Assembly: GCA_026745465.1 (NCBI GenBank) | Contig: JACYXH010000216.1 | Location: 7,568,676 to 7,632,675, forward strand | DNA from: Lota lota | Taxonomy: Eukaryota > Chordata > Actinopteri > Gadiformes > Lotidae | Direction of reading: 5' to 3' | Length of the DNA stretch: 64,000 bases | In this document: positions 1-18,000 of the stretch, in pieces | Position numbering within the stretch: position 1 is the first letter of the stretch | Layout of the letters: each line of letters begins with the position of its first letter | Made by a program: the position numbers and the translations under genes | The notes under the pieces: model-generated | Databases searched by the model: none | What the model saw: only the letters and a program-made list of their open reading frames with translations | Told to the model about the DNA's origin: nothing

Positions 1-308
1 ATGATGGTCTGACTCTCTAACTGATGATTCAAAAGTGTTTATTTTTTCACATCAAAACAGAGGGGCATTACTTGAACCCAAATATTTAGAAAAGCACATA
101 CAGCTATTCACCAATTCATTTTTTGTTTGTTCAAGAAAACCAACTTTTTTATTTATTGGTTTATTTGACAGGGACAATACACATTAAACCATTTCAGTAA
201 ATGTGTCAGAGTTAACTGGGAAGGCTAGTTTATGTCCCATAATATTTGCCTAACCTGGCTGTGTGCCAAAAGAGATGGGACCCCATCAAGTGTTTGGCAA
301 CACTTAAT

Positions 309-710
309 AATAACGTTCAGTCATAAGTATTTTATAAGCCTTTACTCCTCATTAACAAAACTTCTATTTTTATTTGTAGATGATTACTAAGTACTATTGC
401 ATAGATCCGCCTACCAGCCCGGATTGCACAGTGGACTGTGCAATTTGTTATGCTGATCTATCCATCATACATCTGGGTGGACACTACCACTAGTGATATC
501 ATAGAGGGTCAATTTTGACATGGCTTGCAATGGCTAATCAACATCACACCTGATCCCTTTAAAGGTGCACTTAATAATCATCTACAAATGTGTATTAATG
601 TTTTGTTAATGATAAATTAATCATTATCTAAGGTTTATAAAGTAATGGTTTGTTAAAGATTAGTTAATTAACTTGAGGCTTATAAATGGCTTATGACTGA
701 AAATGTTATC
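309..710. mobile_element. MITE-like foldback element upstream of the first visible ptprj exon
   Basis: The segment starting at 309 (TTCAGTCATAAGTATTTTATAAGCC core at about 316-340) reappears as its reverse complement ending at 710 (GGCTTATAAATGGCTTATGACTGAA core). This makes imperfect terminal inverted repeats of roughly 40 nt around 400 bp without coding potential. Inside is a perfect 9-bp hairpin with a 4-nt loop at 423-444. It behaves like a short non-autonomous DNA transposon. I did not identify the superfamily or a clear target-site duplication. Bases 1-308 hold intronic sequence with nothing I can name. Confidence 0.6.
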
Positions 711-765
711 TAGTTTTACCCAATGTTCTTGTGATCTCTCTCTGTGCTCACTCCATCTCACACAG

Positions 766-7536
<6,771 letters not shown>

Positions 7537-8975
7537 ACCTGGGAAACGGTTCTCACTCTTCTGCACTCTTCTTAGATAGACATTTTAATTTATTTTTATA
7601 TTCCGCTTTTTAAAAAAAATAGTTTTATTGTAATTTTTCTAGTGTTGATGAAAAACTGGTACATGTTGATGATATGATGATGATGATATGATATGGTGAT
7701 CTTTTTATTGCCAATAGGTCTTTTAAACTTTTTCAATTTTTTTATCTTCATGTTTTTGGTCAGGTAATATTTTGTGGCAGAGGTATCCGTTTGTTTGTTT
7801 GTTTAATACCCATGTTTTATATCTTAGACTTAGACCTAGAATGTGAATATTACTGATATTACCACAATGAGAATAACCAGGAACTCTGGCTTACTATAGA
7901 AAGTCACATTCACTCTTTTTGGCACTTTCTAGCCTCCTACAACCAATAGGTGGCACACTTTTATCATTTTAATGTAAAATATTTTGAATCTTCCCCTGAA
8001 AATGATAACGTATTTGTGTATTTTAATGTAATTTGCTGAGCTTGCACTGGATGTATTTCTGCTACTGTACAACTTTTTTTATATATGACATGTCAATATT
8101 TTGTAATGAAAGTGTTGAAAGAGTATATAAAAGAAATTACATTTATGAAAATATTCTTCTCCACTCTGTATATGTTGAAGGACTAGGCTGGAGTAAATTT
8201 GTGTGTATCCTCCTCACAAATTTGTGAGTTTCCTCCTCACAAGGATAGCGATCACATACAATTAGACCAATTGTGTATAATAGGTACCTTATTGTCAATG
8301 CCGATTCATATATTCGGAGGAAGAAGGAGGATGCTGACTAAATGAAACAACATGGCAGCAAAGGTAAGCGTCTAACTGCCATTTATTAGAGATAAAAACA
8401 CTTGTGAGCGGAAGAGAAAAACCATGTCACTTTTGGTTGATTTATTGGAAATATAGTTAAACAATATTTTTAAACCGACCTTGTCTTTTATGGTTGGTCT
8501 AAACAACAACTCAGGTACTGAAGCAATGCATCAGCCAGATATGGAGTCTGTCAATGTCAAGCCTACTGTATGTGGGACCGAGGGGTCCCTTCCGCATTCT
8601 GTTAGTCCCTTTTGCTCTGTACTGTACATACATTTGTAAGAGAATAAAAATGTTATGTCACTTCCTGCTGTATATCTTATCTACTGTATCCATTCCTGCA
8701 AATGCTGCAGGAATGGAACCCCCAGGAGGATCCAAACTTCTATTTTCAGCACCTAAAGAACAGGGTTTTCCATGAGGCGGGTCTGGCTGTTAGCGTAAGC
8801 AATTGCTTATCTTCTAGAGTGTCCTGTTCTGAGGCCTATATGTGTTTTGTTGTACAATGTTTGATAATGTACTAGTTATGTTTTGGAAAACCAAAGTTGA
8901 GTTATTTACTATTTCAATCTACTGAATGATGTTTTTGTACAATTTAACCCGTAATAAAGCAATCATTTTGTTGTG
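7537..8975 (+). other. ptprj: Probable ptprj 3' untranslated region
   Basis: AT-rich, non-repetitive sequence follows the stop codon. The first AATAAA signals downstream are at 8643-8648 and 8953-8958, so a 3' UTR of about 1.1-1.4 kb is likely. The end is uncertain because a small exon-like structure (8352-8363, 8515 onward) lies in this interval and might belong to another transcript. Confidence 0.5.
8953..8958 (+). terminator. Candidate poly(A) signal (AATAAA)
   Basis: Canonical AATAAA followed within 20-30 nt by a GT-rich stretch (TTTTGTTGTGATGT). It could terminate ptprj or the small candidate transcript at 8.3-8.9 kb. A weaker alternative is at 8643. Confidence 0.5.
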
Positions 8976-9780
8976 ATGTATCACCAATTTGTCAAAGGAA
9001 ATGTATTCCATATGCTATTGCACGCTCCATATACTTTCTTTTTTTTACCAACTGTTATTATACCTTTCTTTTACGTTAAATAGAATATGGATGGATTATC
9101 ATTAAAGAATAATTAGTCATTGAATGAATCCACTTTACAGCAGCATGCAAATCATTGTGATGGAAAAACGAATTTATAACTGACACCAAATGGCTGTGTG
9201 TGTCATAAAAGCCCATGACCTGGGTAACAAAGCCATTTTGTAAAAAGTTTTAATTTCCATCAAGCAAATGGGGGATCAAAGACAGGAATACAACTGTGTC
9301 AGGAATAGATGGCTTTCTGCAGGAGCAATGTGGAACACCTCTGCATTATTCAACCCGTCTGACTGTTATGGACAGATAAGTGCACCCTCAAAGAATAAAT
9401 AAATAATAGGAGTCATTTCTGAATGTTAGACCCAACGGTCGAGACAAGACAGGCTGCAGTTTTCAAAGGCCTAATCTGCCATGAACAAACAGACAGAGGC
9501 TGCATCGGCTATTTTAACGATTTTTTTTTAGAGGTAATTATGAATTCTGCTGGCCTGCCAGTCATAATAATGCAGTAATAGAATAGGTTAGAAGGTACAT
9601 TACACGTTGCACACAAAAATGCATTACATATTGCTACAAACACTGATAAAACAGAGGGCTGCTAATCAAATGACCAGGCAACAATATTCATATAATTGAT
9701 TACTTTGTTGTGTGTTTTGGCATATAGGCCAATAATGTATTTATATATACAGCGTCAGAGAATTGTAGTCAGTTGAAACT
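8976..9780. other. Intergenic interval, nothing recognised
   Basis: Unique-looking AT-rich sequence between the ptprj 3' end and the osbpl5 promoter region. I see no open frame with splice support, no simple repeat and no inverted-repeat element. Confidence 0.6.
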
Positions 9781-10880
9781 AAAGAGTATTGAATGATTGG
9801 GAAGGGCGGGTCCTATGATTTACAGGCCTATTAGAAGAATTGCGAGACACATTAAGTAGGAATTAAAAGAGAGTACGGTGATTATGTAGTAAACCTGAAA
9901 CAGTTGTGACAAACTGTTGACACTGGAGGCGCTAAAACCTCCAGGAATCCATTCCAACTTGACTGTTCGGTCCAGACGTCTGCATCATAGTACGTTGACT
10001 GGTCCTCTGCCGACTGGCTGCCAGTCGAGCTATCCAGATAGCCACGGCAAGGAAGCTGTCGTAGAGAGTAGCGGATTCTAGGTTGCTACGTGGAAAATAG
10101 GTCTTAAACAGCTTTATGTGCACGACCGATCACGACAAAAAGTAAGTGTGTAAAGGTATTGATATGATTATACATCGGCAACATGGGAAAAGAAAATAGC
10201 TCTTTTGGGTGAACATAACCGTTAGTTGCTTTTGTGCTAAAACTAGGTGCTAGCTTACGTTGGTTAGCAACGTATAAATAGCATTATGTAATTACTTCAT
10301 TTGTAAGAGCCAGGCCTTTGCTGAATTCGACTAATAAACAACATACAGATATTTAGATAGCCCGCTCAGTGTTTATGAAAAGATAATTGATCTGCCTTGC
10401 TCGTTATGTGGTCACTGGGGTCGCTAGTACCCTACAAGCTAGTCTTCCACGATAGCAAGTTAGTAGGCTGAGAGAGGATCCTAAATTGTAGCGTTATCCC
10501 GGTCTACTGCAACGCAATTTCCTTTCTCATACTTTCTATGAGCTGAGTACGCCAGTGAACAGTACCTGGAGCAAGAATAATTATAACATGACAAGAATAA
10601 CAACAACAACAACAAAAAGGAAAAGATAAAATAGTTTTAGCGAAATATTTGACAAAGCAATATCCTAAACTTGCAACTGAAACGGATATCCTCTATCGAA
10701 AGTCCCTCCCGCTCGGTCGCCCATGTAAATCAAGGTCCCGCCCTCTTTCTCGCCAGTAATGCTAGTTTGGAGCATCCCCTTCCAGGCGTTCCGTCGTGAG
10801 ATGAGAACGCCTGGGAACGAGGTTAGCATGTTAGCGGAACGGATGCCCCATGCGGTGTTTCATTGCCGGGGTCACTTGTT
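9781..10880 (+). promoter_or_regulatory. osbpl5: Promoter-like, CpG-enriched region of osbpl5
   Basis: CpG dinucleotides become frequent here compared with both flanks. An inverted CCAAT box (ATTGG, 9796-9800) lies directly beside a GC box (GGGCGGG, 9804-9810). A second GC box (CCCGCCC, 10738-10744) lies further in, with many CpGs to about 10870. A strong splice donor GTAAGT at 10142-10147 would end a first exon beginning around 9.9 kb. This is the only promoter-like region upstream of the osbpl5 coding exons in this orientation. Assignment to osbpl5 is inference. Confidence 0.5.
9900..10141 (+). other. osbpl5: Candidate non-coding first exon of osbpl5
   Basis: About 240 nt of relatively GC-rich, CpG-containing DNA, 90 nt downstream of the CCAAT/GC-box pair, ends in AAAAA before the donor GTAAGTGTG. 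The 5' boundary is arbitrary. No long open frame runs through it, so it would be 5' UTR. Confidence 0.35.
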
Positions 10881-13800
10881 AGCATAGTATCGATTTTCAA
10901 CATAAAGGTTGTATGTGACAAAAAAAAAATACGGATTGCGTCTGGTAAATATTGGTATACGTTGGCTTTGGCAACCTTGGAATGCTAGGATGGTTGAGAC
11001 ATGCCATACACGAATTACAACACGGGTTTAAAAACCATTTAACCACCAAACCACACGTAATTATCCGTACTAAGATCTGAACAACCATTGGTGGTGTAAT
11101 TTGAATACAGTTCATTGTTGTCATAGCAGTTATATATTGATGGCACTTATTGAACTATAAGGTGGTTGTAATCAATATCCAACCACTATAACGTGTGTAA
11201 TCACGCAGTGTAGGCCTTGTCATATGTGCAACAGCTGTATATTTTATGGGTGTAACCTCTTATGACATGAACAACCAGCGGTGGTTGATGATTAGCACGC
11301 TTACTTGTACTTCTTTTAACCTACGTTACTTAGCTACTTTTGAAAACAATTATTGTGTTTACTGAACAATCGCAACACGTTGTAGCTATCTTCATGAGAC
11401 CATTCAGGAGTCTAAATGTACTTGTCTGGTTGGACCAATTTCTATTTGAAATGCTGTAGACAAGTCTAAGTGAAGAACCGGGTAACTTAATCCTGGTTAG
11501 AGTGTAGTCAAAGGATAACAATGAATGATGATGGAATTTTCTTTGTCTATGTATGTGTATGGAAATGATGGCATTCAAAGTTATGCTTATTTCTATACCA
11601 TTGCATTTAAATGTCTCATGTCTTAAGGTCATTGTTATAAGATGGTTTAGTATTGACCCAGTGCCTGCTGTGCCACTCTAATCAAATACAAAGCTTTGGC
11701 CTTTAAGTTGCACATATTGGACCATGCCATTTAATAGCGTTGGCCCTTAAGCCTATCAAGTAGACTTGTGTCGTTTCATGGAAGGAATAAGTGTCTTAGT
11801 GAATGTGGAAAAGTCCAAGATTATAGAAGACTATAATTTATTTTACCAGCAAGTGGCTAACAGGTGTCTTTTGTTTAACAGTCTGAATGCAGAATTTGAT
11901 ACCAAAAGCATGTCTGTTTTCTAATGGAGAACACGTGGCAAACCTCGTGATCAAGGTCACATTGCTAAAATGAATGTCAAGATCTTGAATTATGGATTTT
12001 GGTGAATCTCTTCTGTGGGGTCACAGGTCTTTCAAATAAATCCATGCATATCAGAAGGTGGACCAATAAAATTAAGTAGTACAAATGCATAAATTACCCT
12101 TCTCTTATCGTCCTTTAACCAGCTTTTTGACTGGTTATGTGTTTGCTGAAATGACAGTATAGTAGTATATATATAGTACATGGCAGTACGACAGACTGAT
12201 CTTCATTAAGGGAGTGTCTCTCTCCAGGGCTTTGTTATATGGTTCAGTGCTGCGGCTATGCTCCTGCACTCTTCAGGCTAGTGGGTAGCCTGTCTCTCTC
12301 TGACCTCAGACAACACACTCCTACTGGCACATTGTGTCAAGTAGTGCTCAGGGATATGAGGCAAAAGATTGTCCGTTTTTTGGTGGAGTTACCAATGGTA
12401 TTAATATAATGCTTTTTTTCCCCTCTTGGTTTAAAGGTAAGTTAATTATATTTGACCCAGTTCTCGGAGTTCATTCGACTGGAGTTACCTGAACATATCC
12501 ACGTAATTTATGTGTTCAGTTGGTAGATGGGGGGGGGGGGGGGGGGGATAAAAATAAAAAAAACCTGCATGTAATGTCTAGATTTACTGAATCGGTCCAC
12601 TCATGGTCTGAGTCCGATTCGGTCACAGAGCTTCAATGTAACGCGGGTCACACCAGATGAGCCACAGAGCGCAGGCCGGGCAGCGTCGTGTGTTAGAAAG
12701 GCAGCATGTCGGAAGATTAGATTCTAGGTTTTGTTCTGTGTTTAATATAATGGGTCCCAATAGATGACACTGTGATGCGTGCCAAGGTGCCAAGTCTGAT
12801 ATGTTCATAGTCAAAGCCTATCAGGCGTTAAACATGAAAGTTGTTGGAGCATCGCAGACAACATAAAAAAAAAGAAGAACTTAAGCCTACCATTTTTAGA
12901 ATGCCAACACAATTTTTTTGTCATCCTATTTAAACAAATTCGGCCACACCAACGACTTACATGGTGTAAAAAAAGTTTGTAGCCGAGTTAATGTTCAGTA
13001 ATGTTCGTCCTTTACGTGAGTTCAAAGTGAAAACCGGGGTGTTTTGACCTCCTGTCTTATAAGTCTTATAGTCTATTAAACCATAAGATTGTAATACATC
13101 GGTCCACATAAATCCCTCCTGCTCCCGACAATAATGGATTAAGAAGCGTTTTTTCCTTATTAAAGTAACACCAGCGATTGTCTGACCAAGGAGAATTTGG
13201 TCGAACTAGTGCATATCGACCAACCGACCAGAACTTGACAGCCCTACTATTATGGTACCCAGGCTTCCCCCAGATGAAATGGAGCCTATTTCATGCTTTG
13301 TTTCTTGTGTTTGTTTCTACTTTACATGGACGATGATGTATGTCTGTATGCCTGTTAGTACGTCAGCTTATGTTTCTCTCAGACAAGCTGACCTGTGACC
13401 CCTGACGTGTTTATCGGAGCCAGGTGGTAATGGCCAATGTGTATTTATAGAAACCCTCTGGGATGGTAGACCCACCGGTATTATTCTGCAACAGTTTGAA
13501 GAAAACCTTTTACACTTTTGCCTCTGCAATAGATATCCGCCTCTCACTCTCACTCCAAACCTAACAAAGGGACTGCCACTTGTGTAGGTGCGATCAATTT
13601 CACCCATGGCCCTTTGTTTGGAGTGTTTAGTAATAAACACAGTACATATCAAATAATATATTATATTTGAGTTGTGTCTCTGAAACTTGAGTGTGATGCT
13701 AATGCTATTTAGACAAAAAGGCTTTGAGATTGCCTTGTAATCTGTTATTCACTAGAGGGAAAATGGTGTGAAACGTAAATGTCCCTTTGCATGGTTTACT

Positions 13801-14092
13801 GTGTTTTACAGCCTTTTTATGAAAAGTTCTTGAACTCTGGTAGATCTCTATTGCTTCACCATTCCATTTTATCGCCACAAAGCTATCATTGAAACCACAG
13901 GGTATTGTAGGCTTTCAAATTGTTGGATGAATGCAGTGTATCATTAAACTATTATTAGGCCCTGCCTGATAATTATGGTGCCGCGACAAACATCGATTTA
14001 ATCAAGGCTAAGTAGTTACTAAGCACTTCCCTTGTCATGTTTTCTTAATTTCTTAAAAGCTGCTCTGTGGTGGTGGAGGTAGGGATTGTGTT
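10142..14092. other. Intron-like sequence with transposon fragments
   Basis: Mostly unique AT-rich DNA without supported exons. At about 12590-12640 there is a fragment of the repeat family seen at 14.1-15.06 kb and 31.95-32.73 kb (shared CCACTCAT...GTCTGAGT...GAGCTTCAATG). A G-homopolymer sits at 12531-12548. At 12.9-13.25 kb is AT-rich sequence ending in GACAGCCCTA at about 13246, which resembles an inverted hAT-type end (TAGGGCTGTC). Confidence 0.45.
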
Positions 14093-15060
14093 TAGGGCTG
14101 AGCCCGAATATTAGAATGTCCGGATATTTGTTCGTTAGGATGGTATCCGAATCTCAATTCAGTATTTGTTTTTTGTTTTTATGAAAAAATTTAAATACAA
14201 CAAATATTCAAAAAAAAATTACGTCATATTCAGGGACTGTGGGAAAAAGGCTAGGTTACATTTCGTCTGAATATCTCAGTGATCAATGCTTCAGTTGAGG
14301 TAATGGCAGCCATCATCAGAATGGCCAAATATGGGATGACCAAATTATCATTTGTTAGTTTTGGATATTCAAACAATATTCGAATATTCCAGTTGCACTT
14401 TGACCGCTGCCGTCCAGTGTGAGGATATGCAAGCCATTAACCCCCGGCCATCGGGGCATTAGGGTTTAATAATGAACGTATTTAGCAGCTATTTCAAACG
14501 AGTCCAAAAGACACCAAAAAGCTCTACCTACTACTAATAACTTATTGGTTATTTAGTAAACATGAATAAAACCGGTAGCAATGTTTTTCCTTTTATGGCA
14601 AACCGTCCCCCACAATAGAGCCTGTGTTATTTACCATTGGGTAAATAGCACTAGTTCTCCCTTTAAATGTATTCAAAATGTTGCACAATGTTCAAAGCAC
14701 CTATTTGTTTTGTGATAATTGGAAGTAGGCCTTCTCTCATACTTTGGAACTCGTGTGTGTTCGGAAACTTTTGGGCTGCATTGAAACTCAGCCATAACCA
14801 AGTCGAACTCTAATGAGTGGATCTGAAAGCCACTGACGTGATATTGTTGGTTTGCAATTTTGCGTTATTAAAATAACACATTTGTTTAACCAATTGAACC
14901 ACTTTAGAAAACGATCAGTTGGTAAATCGATTATGCTGCATACGCTCTACGTTTACAGGCAGTGAAAAATGCGCACTATGAATGGACCTTTTTTCTTCTT
15001 TTTTCTTCACCGAATATTCGGATATCCGAAGCTTGAAATTATGTATTCGGGTTGGATGTT
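14093..15060 (+). mobile_element. Non-autonomous DNA transposon, copy A (hAT-like ends)
   Basis: Starts with TAGGGCTGAGCCCGAATATT and ends in a region of repeated CGAATATTCGGATATCCG. A diverged copy in opposite orientation lies at about 31950-32728, sharing blocks such as GCTATTTCAAACGAGTCC, ACTAATAACTTATTGGTTAT and AATTGGAAGTAGGCC. No transposase frame survives. The TAGGGCTGAGCC end suggests the hAT superfamily, but I could not define an 8-bp target duplication, so the class is tentative. Confidence 0.55.
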
Positions 15061-18000
15061 TCCTAATCTACAGTTTTAACTGAATGGCAATAGCTTCTGG
15101 TTATAAAAAGTTCAGGCTTTTGTCACTGTTAACAAACACTGTTATGTTATTAGGAGATGACAGCTAAAGGCATTATTGCATCATGGTGTTGGCATGAGGC
15201 CAGTAAAGCCTTGGTTTGGAGGGCCACTACTGCTCTCTACCTGACTCTGTGGGATTGTCTCAGACTTCACTTGGCACTCTGTCTAGGATTATTCTGGCAT
15301 TGTAATTATTAAGAACATGGGAAAATATATCATGGTAATCATCATTGACTTAATATTCAGCATAATATGAATGTTCTACTTATCCCTTTACACCGCTGTA
15401 GGTAAGATTGGAGAGTTGTAAAAAGAGGATTTCATCTTTAAAAAATGGCATTTTCACCTTAAAATACTACACCAATATAAATATATAAACGGCTATGAAT
15501 CAATTCAGCAAATTAAGATTGAAAACGTCTCGCTCATGTTGGCTCAACGTTGCCTTGGTGAGTACTGTCTAGCTTGTGTCCTTTGAGAGAATGCACATGG
15601 TTGTGCTTCTGTGGGGGGGTCCTCCGTTGTGGTATGGTCTGTTGGATTACAGTGGTGATGTGAAATGGTGTTTATGTGTGTGGAAGGGTATTGTCCCTTT
15701 TGACAGCAACCTCACATCAAAACCTCAGGTTGCACTGCATTGACAGTTTCTATATCACACACTCACAGGGACATGGCACCTGACAGAAATATAATATTTA
15801 TGTCACTTCCTTTTTATTTCTATTTTCAATAGCATGGCTATCAATGTTTGCTTTTTATATTATCTCTCGTGGTTGCTGACTTTCTATTTATCCTGTGTGA
15901 GGTGTGTGTTTAAGTGGTCTTGTGAAATGTGCTTTGGTCATGTGGTAACAGGGTCTTGCGACAGCAATGTGTTTTCGGTCAGGATTCCTTTGGTGGCACA
16001 AGAGGTACTTTCTCACAATGAGCAGGATTAAAGGTTTCCAACCGGCACCTGTCAGTTTGGAGTTTGCATGTTCCCGTCCTTGTGTTGCCCCTCGATTTCT
16101 AGTATAAATTAAATGTAGAGGAAGCTGCTGAAAAAGAGAATTTGATGCTCTGCTTGACTTCCACGGGTAAATACAGGTTGAATTAATTTCAAGGTATGTG
16201 TCATCTGCTAAATTTCCCTAACCCATTTCGAAATGTGTGTACGCTTGTTTCAACTCAACTTTACCCTCATAGACATACTTAAATAATGTTTGGTTTGGAC
16301 ATGTTGTAGACGATGAATCAATATCAATATGAATCACAATAAAATCTGCCTCGATAGTGGGATATATATTTATTTATACATTTGAGAGGTTTTTGATGTA
16401 CATTATTTACAGTATCAGTCAATGATTCAGCAACATGTTTTCAAAGAATATGAAATAGGCTACTACTAGTGACTGATGACCTACAGGCTAGGGAAGCAAG
16501 TAATACCAAAAAACTAATTGAATACATGGTCCAAATCTCAATGTGTACACGTTATGTTGTTACGAGTACACACATTTTTTCTTTACCTGCTTTTTACTGT
16601 TGTAGAGCTAGTTGAATACACTTCTAAACAGCGATTTCGACATTATATCCATTGGGGACATTTTGAGACGTATACTGTTGAATTGCGTTTTAGTTGGGCT
16701 ATATTTGGGCATGGTACTTATTTATTATTTTACACAAGTTATTCACCACTTGTGTAAAAATATGGACCAAATGATGGCTCTGTAGAGAGAAGTGTTGCTG
16801 CCCGACGGCTTCGCTTGGAAGCCCCGTCTCTTGGGCAGGTATACACCGCTAGACACAATGGGACTCATACCGGTGATCAAGTCTTTAGTTTCCACTACAG
16901 ATCGCTGTAATTCAGTGCATGATTTTCTGTTGAATATCCAATATCTTTAAAACTTTAAAAAAAAAATACTTTCAAACTACAAGTGTCCGAGAGGGCTGCC
17001 AACTAATACCAGGAACACAACATACCTGTTTTACTATCTTAACCAGTATTACCCAGTAGAACATACTGAGAGTCAGAAGCTGCATGTGCCGACATCTGTT
17101 ACGACCAAATGGGCGTTCTTGGCAGTAGAAGGATAGTTATTTCTATGGCCTTTCTATTAACAGATTAATTGACTACTATCGTAATAATAATTGTTTAGAC
17201 TGAAAAGATAAGGTGAGATCGATTTTGGCCATATCCACCAGCCCATCCTCGTTTTGGATGTACTTCCAAACCCTGATGATTCTCAGTCTATGCACTTTGA
17301 CAAGTAGAACCGTAATTCAAGCAAACCAGTTGTTCAGTTAATTTTTATTTTGTAAATTCCAAACAGGCTTAAGGTTAGTGTTAAGAAAATTATGCATTTT
17401 CCAAATTCACGGTAATTCCATAATTTCCCTGAATTTAAAGGGCACAATAGCATAGATCAGCCTGCTAGCTTTCTTTAGCGCTGTAGCTAGCATGCATTAT
17501 CATGCTGGCACATGGCCCATTAGCATGCTAGCCTATTGACACATTTGCTAGTGTACAGGTACATCACAGGTATGCTAGATAACATGCAATACCATGCCTG
17601 CTCCCATGTTCGCTTCTTTGTTTGTAAACTGGATAATGGGCTCAGATTGCATCCACACGTCTTTGGAAAACGCACCCTCTAGTTGTCATTGTAGTTTCTT
17701 ACCCAAAACAAAAATAACAGATTTTTGACAGGAACATCTTATGTTTTGTCTAAGTTTGCTCACATTTAGTCACATGGTTTAGTGCTGTTTCTTTGTTGGT
17801 TGATGGCCTTGGTGCAAATCAGTTTTTTTTTCCTACTGGAATGGAACTGGATGTTCCGTTTTTCCTCAGCATTGGCTTGTCAAATATTGTCTTTCTTTTC
17901 CAATTCTACTTTTCTCAAATAAATTAGATGTGAAGGGGAATTTTACCTCTGAGTAAACACCTACGGCATAGGTACACTTCTGCATCAGTTATTCTGAGTA

